Source: FEN-1219 sp963728995 (lineage in GTDB: Bacteria > Pseudomonadota > Gammaproteobacteria > Steroidobacterales > Rariloculaceae). Taken from it: a DNA stretch of 64,000 bases. The position numbers were made by a program, and so were the translations under genes. Positions within the stretch are counted from its first letter, which is position 1; every line of letters starts with the position of its first letter. Shown here piece after piece: positions 57,335-64,000 of the stretch. The notes beneath the pieces are model-generated. The model worked only from the letters and a program-made list of their open reading frames with translations, was not told where the DNA came from and ran no database searches. The stretch spans positions 496,001 through 560,000 of the forward strand of contig CAVSMD010000002.1 in assembly GCA_963728995.1 (NCBI GenBank), given 5' to 3'.

Positions 57335-59296
57335 TTGCGCAAAGTCCTCGTCCTCCTGACCGTCATCGCTTCGATGGGTGCCGTCGTGTCGTGCGGAGGC
57401 GGAAACCCGTCGGCCCAGCAGCCCGTGGCAGCCACTCCGCCGCCACCGGCGCGCGGCCCCGTCGCGATGAACAAGGAAGCCTACCCGGTGTTTCCGGACG
57501 CCGACGCGGGCGCGGATCCCGCCGTGCCGGCCGAGCTCGGCGGCAAAGGGTTCACGGGCGAGGGCTGGCAGACGAACACCGACTTCGATCTGATCGGCGA
57601 TCCGCGCGCGGTCAAGGGCGGCCTGCTTCGCGAGTTCATGCTGTCGTTCCCCGGCACGCTACGCGTCGAGGGCCCGGAGGCGAACACGACGCTGAACTAC
57701 ATGATCGCCGGCATGGTGTACGAGGGGCTGCTGACGATTCATCCGACCACTCTGGCTTACGTTCCCGTTCTCGCGACCCACTGGCAGATTTCCGACGACC
57801 GCAGCACCTACCGCTTCCGCATCGACCCGAACGCGCGCTGGGCAGACGGGGAGCCCGTCGTGGCCGACGACGTCGTCGCGACCTGGGACCTGCAAATGGA
57901 CAAGGGGCTGCAGGACCCGAGCTCGCAGCTGGTGTACGGCAAGTTCGACCGGCCGGTCGCGGAGAGCAAATACATCGTCCGCGTGCACAGCAAGGTCCAG
58001 AACTGGCGCAACTTTCTCTACTTCTCGACGATGTCGATCTTCCCGTCGCACGTGCTGAAAACCGTCGATGGCGCCAAATACCTCGAGGACTACAACTTCA
58101 AGATGTTACCGGGCACCGGCCCCTACCGCGTCGACGCGGCGGACGTCATCAAGGGCAAAAGCGTGTCGGTCCGGCGCCGTGACGACTACTGGGCCGAGAA
58201 CGCTCGCCGCAACGTGGGCATCAACAATTTCGACGAGCTTCGCGAGATCGTCGTGCGCGATCAGAACCTGGCGTTCGAGATGTTCAAGAAAGGAGATCTC
58301 GACACCTACTTCGTGAACATCTCGCGGCAGTGGGTGGAGGAGCTGAACTTCGACCGAGTGCAACGAGGGCTGATCCAGAAGCGCAAGATCTTCAACGACG
58401 ACCCGAGTGGCCTGAGCGGCCTTGCGTTCAACACGCGCAAGGCGCCGTTCTCCGACCTGCGCGTCCGCAAGGCGCTCGCTCTCCTCATGAATCGCGCCGA
58501 GCTGATCGACAAGCTGTTCTTCCGCGAGTACGTGCCGCAGAACTCTTACTATAGCGGCGGCATCTACGAGAACCCGAGCAACCCGAAGAACACCTATGAT
58601 CCACAGGCGGCTCTGCAGCTGCTCGCCGACGCCGGGTGGAAGGATCGTGATGCCCAGGGCCGGCTCGTCAAGGACGGTCAGCCGCTCACGCTCGAGCTCC
58701 TGTACGGCGACAAAGGCTCGGAGACGTGGCTGACGGTCTATCAGGAGCAGATGAACAAAGTCGGGATCGGCCTCAATTTGCGGCTCGTCACGCCAGAAAC
58801 GCTGTTCAAGCTCGTAATGGAGCGCAATTTCGACATCGTCAACATGGCCTGGGGCGGCTTGCTGTTCCCGAATCCCGAGACGTCGTTCTCCTCGGAGCTG
58901 GCGGACCAGCCGAACAACAACAACATCACGGGCTTCAAGGACCAGCGCGTCGATGCGCTGCTGAAGGACTACGACACGGAATTCGAACAGGACAAGCGCG
59001 CCGCGATCATTCAGGAGATCGACGGCATCCTCGCCAACTCCTATCAGTACATCCTCGGCTGGGATGCGCCGTTCAGCCGGATCGCGTACTGGAACAAGTT
59101 CGGTCAGCCCGAAGGCTACCTGACTCGTATCGGCAGCGCGTCGGACATACCGACGTTGTGGTGGGTCGATCCGCAGAAGGAGGCGGAGCTGCGCCGGGCG
59201 CTCGGCGACGACTCCGTGAAGCTGCCGGTGGGCGAGACCGACGTGCGGTACTGGCCGGAGTACGGGGCGCGCGAGAAGACCACCGCGAATCGATGA
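57335..59296 (+). CDS. Oligopeptide ABC transporter substrate-binding lipoprotein (YejA-like)
   Basis: 653 residues. A lipoprotein signal (SMGAVVSCGGG) is followed by a Pro-rich linker and the solute-binding protein family 5 fold: WQTNTDFDLIGDPRAVKGG, DGEPVVADDVVATWDL, DLDTYFVNISRQWVEELNFD and LAFNTRKAPFSDLRVRKALA. The last blocks match YejA. The start is TTG 57335 with GGGAG eight bases upstream. It is the first gene of a peptide importer operon and captures peptides in the periplasm. Confidence 0.92.
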   Translation: MRKVLVLLTVIASMGAVVSCGGGNPSAQQPVAATPPPPARGPVAMNKEAYPVFPDADAGADPAVPAELGGKGFTGEGWQTNTDFDLIGDPRAVKGGLLREFMLSFPGTLRVEGPEANTTLNYMIAGMVYEGLLTIHPTTLAYVPVLATHWQISDDRSTYRFRIDPNARWADGEPVVADDVVATWDLQMDKGLQDPSSQLVYGKFDRPVAESKYIVRVHSKVQNWRNFLYFSTMSIFPSHVLKTVDGAKYLEDYNFKMLPGTGPYRVDAADVIKGKSVSVRRRDDYWAENARRNVGINNFDELREIVVRDQNLAFEMFKKGDLDTYFVNISRQWVEELNFDRVQRGLIQKRKIFNDDPSGLSGLAFNTRKAPFSDLRVRKALALLMNRAELIDKLFFREYVPQNSYYSGGIYENPSNPKNTYDPQAALQLLADAGWKDRDAQGRLVKDGQPLTLELLYGDKGSETWLTVYQEQMNKVGIGLNLRLVTPETLFKLVMERNFDIVNMAWGGLLFPNPETSFSSELADQPNNNNITGFKDQRVDALLKDYDTEFEQDKRAAIIQEIDGILANSYQYILGWDAPFSRIAYWNKFGQPEGYLTRIGSASDIPTLWWVDPQKEAELRRALGDDSVKLPVGETDVRYWPEYGAREKTTANR

Positions 59297-60333
59297 CGGC
59301 GTACTTCATCCGCCGGCTGCTGCTGATCATTCCGACGTTCATCGGCATCACGCTCGCGGTGTTCCTCGTCATGCAGTTCGTGCCCGGCGGTCCGGTCGAG
59401 CGGGCCATCATGAGCTATCAGATGACGGCCATGACCAAGGGCGGGGCCGCGCCACCGGGCTCGGCGATCGGCCGCAGCGGCAACGCGCTACCCGAGGAAC
59501 TGGTCGAGGAGATCCGTCGCTACTACGGCTTCGACAAGCCGGTGCCTGTGCGCTATGGCCTGTGGCTCAAGAACGTGCTGCGGTTGGATCTCGGGCGCTC
59601 GTACGTCTATCAGGAGCCGGTCTGGGACGTCATCAAGTCGCGCTTCCCCATCTCGATCTTCCTGGGCCTCACCGGATTCTTCCTGAGCTATCTCGTCTGC
59701 GTGCCGCTCGGCGTGATGAAAGCGATACGCCATGGCTCGAAGTTCGACTTCTGGAGCAGCGCCATCGTGTTCCTGGGCTACGCAATTCCCGGCTGGGCCC
59801 TCGGCACCGCGCTGCTCGTGCTATTCGGCGGCGGCAGCTTCTGGAACTTGTTTCCGCTCGGCGGATTCCGCCCGGACAACTGGGAGTACTTGAGCCTGTG
59901 GGGCAAGATCGTGGGGCAGCTGCACCACATGGCGCTGCCGGTGCTCTGTTACATGGTCGGCGCATTCGCGACGCAGACGATCCTGACGAAGAACTCGCTG
60001 ATGGAGAATCTCGGCCAGGACTACGTCCGCACGGCGTTCGCCAAGGGCTTGTCCGAGCGACGAGTGATCTTCGTCCACGCGCTGCGCAATTCCTTGATCC
60101 CGATCGTCACCGGCCTGGGCCACGTCATCGGCGTGATCCTGGCCGGCTCCTTCTTGATCGAGCGGGTGTTCAACATCGACGGCATGGGGTACCTGGGCTA
60201 CACGGCCATCCTGCAACGCGATTACCCCGTGGCGCTCGGCATCCTCGTGATCTCGAGCCTGCTGATGCTGGTCGGCAACATTCTGTCCGACATCGTCTAT
60301 GCGATCGTCGACCCGCGCATTCGCTTTAAATGA
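59293..60333 (+). CDS. Peptide ABC transporter permease (YejB-like)
   Basis: 346 residues. The N-terminus AYFIRRLLLIIPTFIGITLA and MQFVPGGPVERAIMSY are typical of DppB/YejB permeases, with the EAA-type loop ENLGQDYVRTAFAKGLSERR near the C-terminus. About six membrane helices. ATG 59293 overlaps the preceding stop. It forms the channel with the next permease. Confidence 0.93.
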   Translation: MTAYFIRRLLLIIPTFIGITLAVFLVMQFVPGGPVERAIMSYQMTAMTKGGAAPPGSAIGRSGNALPEELVEEIRRYYGFDKPVPVRYGLWLKNVLRLDLGRSYVYQEPVWDVIKSRFPISIFLGLTGFFLSYLVCVPLGVMKAIRHGSKFDFWSSAIVFLGYAIPGWALGTALLVLFGGGSFWNLFPLGGFRPDNWEYLSLWGKIVGQLHHMALPVLCYMVGAFATQTILTKNSLMENLGQDYVRTAFAKGLSERRVIFVHALRNSLIPIVTGLGHVIGVILAGSFLIERVFNIDGMGYLGYTAILQRDYPVALGILVISSLLMLVGNILSDIVYAIVDPRIRFK

Positions 60334-61399
60334 CCTCGTCCGAATCGATCTTCCGCAAGCGTATCCGCAAGTTCACGCGAATCAAGCGTGGCTACTACGC
60401 GTTCCTGGTGATCACGATCGCGTACTTCGTCTCGTTCTTCCTGCCATTCATCGCCAATGGCAAGGCGCTGGTCGTCAAATACCAGGGCGAGTACTTTTTT
60501 CCCGTCGGCTCGTATCATGCGGCCGCGGAATTCGGCGTCTCGGCCATCGGTGAAGCCGACTACCGGGAGCTCGCCCGAGTATTCAAGGATGCGGGCCGCG
60601 GCGACTGGGTGCTGATGCCCCCGATTCCGTATGGCCCGAACGAGGCCCTGCTCGACAACTCCGGAGCGCCGCCGAATCCACCGTCGCGCGCGCACCCGAT
60701 GGGCACCGACGACCGCGGCCGCGACGTGCTCGTGCGGCTTGCGTACGGATTCAACATCTCGATGACGTTCGCCCTGATCGTTGCCGTGCTCGGCGAAGGC
60801 ATCGGCATCGCGATCGGCGCACTGCTCGGCTACTTCGGCGGCAAGCTCGACATCCTTGGGCAGCGCGGCATCGAGGTCTGGTCGTCGCTGCCGTTTCTGT
60901 ACACGATCATCATCATCGGCTCGGTGATCGTGCCGAATTACCTGCCGGGGCAATACCAGCTGTTTCAGCCGTCGTTTTGGTTGCTGGTCGCAGTCCTCGC
61001 GATCTTCGATTGGATGGGCATCACGTACTACGTGCGCGGCGAGTTCTATCGCGAGAAAGTCAAAGACTACGTGGCAGCGGCCATGGTCGCGGGCGTCTCC
61101 GACACGGGCATCATCTTCAAGCACATCCTGCCGAACGCGCTGACGCCCGTCGTGTCGTTCGCGCCGTTCGTCGTCGTCGGCAACATCGGCTCGCTCGTGG
61201 CGCTCGACTTCCTGGGCTTCGGGCTGCCGGCCCCCACGCCGAGCTGGGGCGAGCTGATCGGCCAGGGAATGAACAACCTCACGAAGTGGTGGCTCGTGGT
61301 GTATCCGAACGGCGTGCTGTTCCTCACGCTGCTGCTCGTCGTGTTCATCGGCGAGGCCGTCCGCGAGGCCTTCGACCCGCGCGAGTATTCGCGGCTGCG

Positions 61400-61403
<4 letters not shown>
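60330..61403 (+). CDS. Peptide ABC transporter permease (YejE-like)
   Basis: 357 residues. The start FRKRIRKFTRIKRGYYAFL and the periplasmic part FIANGKALVVKYQGEYFFPV are close to YejE. The EAA loop region is VKDYVAAAMVAGVSDTGIIF with HPMGTDDRGRDVLVRLAYG before it. ATG 60330 overlaps the preceding stop (ATGA). Confidence 0.93.
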
Positions 61404-62383
<980 letters not shown>

Positions 62384-62384
62384 C

Positions 62385-63392
62385 ATGTCGACCGAGCGAG
62401 ACAGCATCCTCGACGTCGACCGGCTGTCGGTGCGCTTTCCCGTCACGGGCGGCGTGTTTCTGCGGCGTATCGGCGAGCTCCGCGCCGTGGACGACGTGTC
62501 GTTCGCGATCGGCCGCGGCGAGACGCTCGGCCTCGTCGGCGAGTCGGGATGCGGCAAGACCACGGTAGGCCGGGCGATCGTCAACATCTTGACGGCCACG
62601 GCTTATGGCGTCGAGATCTCGGGCCGGATCCTGTATCACCACATGCACGGAACCGTGGATCTCGCGAGCTTGAGCCGCAAAGCCATGCGACCGTACCGCG
62701 CCGACCTGCAGATGGTGTTTCAGGATCCGTACGCCTCGCTGAACCCGCGCCAATCGGTCGCGCGCATCGTGGCGGAGCCGCTGGCCATCCACTCGCCCGC
62801 GTCGCGGCGCGAGCAGGCCGAGCGCGTCGCATGGCTGCTATCGAAGGTGGGCCTGTCCGCCGAGCAAGCCGGCCGCTATCCGCACGAATTCTCGGGCGGA
62901 CAGCGCCAGCGCATCGGCATCGCGCGAGCGCTCGCGACGAATCCGAAGCTGGTCGTGGCCGACGAGCCCGTCAGCGCGCTCGACGTGTCGGTGCAGGCGC
63001 AGGTCATCAACCTCATGCAGGATCTGCAAGAGGAGTTCGGACTCTCGTACCTGTTCATCTCTCACGAGCTCGCGATCGTGCGACACATCTCGAGCCGCGT
63101 GGCCGTGATGTACCTCGGCCACATCGTCGAGATGGGCGACGCCACGGCGATCTACGAGCGCCCGCTGCATCCGTACACGCGAGCACTGCTCGCCGCGTCG
63201 CCGCGCCCTGATCCCGGTGCTCACGGCACGCACCCCGCCAAGCTGCCGGGCGATGCCCCCTCGCTGATGAACAAGCCGTCCGGTTGCCCGTTTCGTACGC
63301 GCTGCCCGATCGCGCGCAAGGCGTGCGCCGAGTCGATGCCGGCACTCGAGATGCGCGACGGCCGGCTCGTCGCATGCCCGTATTCGGAATAG
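62385..63392 (+). CDS. Peptide ABC transporter ATP-binding protein (DppF/OppF-like)
   Basis: 335 residues. Walker A is GESGCGKTT, the signature FSGGQRQRIGIARAL and Walker B LVVADEPVSALD. The C-terminal domain has GCPFRTRCPIARKAC. It starts one base after the DppD-like stop and completes the importer. Confidence 0.93.
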   Translation: MSTERDSILDVDRLSVRFPVTGGVFLRRIGELRAVDDVSFAIGRGETLGLVGESGCGKTTVGRAIVNILTATAYGVEISGRILYHHMHGTVDLASLSRKAMRPYRADLQMVFQDPYASLNPRQSVARIVAEPLAIHSPASRREQAERVAWLLSKVGLSAEQAGRYPHEFSGGQRQRIGIARALATNPKLVVADEPVSALDVSVQAQVINLMQDLQEEFGLSYLFISHELAIVRHISSRVAVMYLGHIVEMGDATAIYERPLHPYTRALLAASPRPDPGAHGTHPAKLPGDAPSLMNKPSGCPFRTRCPIARKACAESMPALEMRDGRLVACPYSE

Positions 63393-63399
63393 CGCCCCG

Positions 63400-64000
63400 A
63401 TGCTCCAGCAACCTGCATCGCTGACTCCGGAGCTCGCAGCGCAGCTCGCGCGCCGCGCGCTCGCGAATATCGCGCGTGAGTACCCGAATCATCCGCAGTA
63501 CCTGCTCGAGTCCGACGCCGACGTGCGTCCGCCGCGCGTCGTCCATCCGGTCTTCTTCGGCTGCTTCGACTGGCACTCGGCCGTGCACAACCACTGGCTG
63601 CTGCTGCGGCTGCTGCGCGCAGTGCCCGGGCTCGCCGAGCACGCGGCCATGCACACGGCGCTCGAGCGGGCGTTCGAGCCGGCGAACGTGGCGATCGAAG
63701 CCGCGTATCTCGCGCAACGACCGTCGTTCGAGCGACCGTACGGCCTCGCCTGGGCGCTGCTTGCTGTGCGCCGACGCGGCCGGCACGCCGTGGGCCGAGC
63801 CGCTCGCGCCGCTCGCGACTGCGACCCGTGCCAACTTGCTGCGCTGGCTGCACGGCTTGCGCCATCCCGTGCGCACCGGAACACACAATCAAACGGCGTT
63901 CGCGTTGACCCTGCTGCACGACGCGGCCGACACGCTGCGCGACGCCGAGCTGCTGCACGCTGCGCGCGCGAAGGCACTCGCCGCGTTTCGCGCCGACGCG
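63400..64000 (+). CDS. DUF2891 family protein (partial, one frameshift)
   Basis: The N-terminal 200 residues of a DUF2891 protein: LARRALANIAREYPNHPQYL, VVHPVFFGCFDWHSAVHNHW and LLLRLLRAVPGLAEHAAMHT. An extra base near 63765 shifts the frame; the protein continues LCADAAGTPWAEPLAPLATA, then LRWLHGLRHPVRTGTHNQTA to the window edge. Function unknown; the family is a likely helical glycosidase-type barrel. It follows the peptide importer by 7 bases and may be co-transcribed. Confidence 0.85.
   Translation, partial: MLQQPASLTPELAAQLARRALANIAREYPNHPQYLLESDADVRPPRVVHPVFFGCFDWHSAVHNHWLLLRLLRAVPGLAEHAAMHTALERAFEPANVAIEAAYLAQRPSFERPYGLAWALLAVRRRGRHAVGRAARAARDCDPCQLAALAARLAPSRAHRNTQSNGVRVDPAARRGRHAARRRAAARCAREGTRRVSRRR

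Overview
The window is a 64 kb stretch of high-G+C chromosomal DNA from a Gram-negative bacterium, most likely a gammaproteobacterium. The reasons are RsgA, the PpsA/PpsR pair, OpgGH, ExoD, a YejABE-type importer, lipoprotein and Tat signals, and an outer-membrane/periplasmic enzyme repertoire. The wealth of secreted alpha/beta hydrolases, M2/S9 peptidases and flavin oxidoreductases resembles Steroidobacterales/Nevskiales-like lineages, but the order is an inference. Only one RNA gene, tRNA-Pro(CGG), is visible, and no CRISPR array or rRNA was found.

Layout. 1-6.3 kb: end of an unknown gene, AI-2E family permease, MFS transporter, a CrtI/PYROXD2-like FAD enzyme with a tiny partner ORF, cytochrome b561 and rsgA. 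6.3-8.6 kb: tRNA-Pro whose 3' half is repeated at 8588-8632, bracketing a 2.3 kb island with a HigB/HigA-type (HI1419/HI1420 family) toxin-antitoxin pair, a Cys4 small protein and unknown genes, but no integrase. 8.6-9.8 kb: decayed remnants. 9.8-15 kb: secreted methyltransferase and a minus-strand operon NatA-like ATPase / permease / ECF sigma / membrane protein next to remnants of an ADOP-type permease. 15-17.6 kb: VOC protein, cupin and LysR regulator.

17.7-27.7 kb holds the most notable block. A family III CoA-transferase is followed by two 2-hydroxyacyl-CoA dehydratase-family subunits (FldABC/HadABC-like order, without the usual activator ATPase). These run through start/stop overlaps into an MFS transporter, two secreted alpha/beta hydrolases, a di-heme c-type cytochrome, an OmpA-like protein and a further secreted hydrolase. 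Next to it lie a CMD-family protein, a flavin monooxygenase and a tannase/feruloyl esterase-family enzyme (27.7-31.2 kb). Together they look like uptake and breakdown of an ester-linked, perhaps aromatic or hydroxy-acid, substrate; this is inference.

31.9-49 kb: beta-propeller protein, secreted unknown, MBL-fold hydrolase, ppsR-ppsA, a POT peptide transporter, M2 and S9 peptidases with an NTF2-like protein, a small membrane protein, a bactofilin / methyltransferase / 2OG-oxygenase operon, DUF2934, exoD and DUF2845. 49-53 kb: opgGH. 53-64 kb: a large FAD/Fe-S glycolate/lactate-oxidase-like enzyme, a MOSC protein, a YejABE-like peptide importer with two ATPases, and DUF2891 running off the end.

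A caution for the whole window: at least ten well-conserved genes are broken by one-base indels, nearly all single-base insertions, often in short homopolymers, with the protein continuing perfectly in the next frame. This pattern suggests uncorrected sequencing or assembly errors more than real pseudogenes, so these genes are annotated here as single reconstructed loci.
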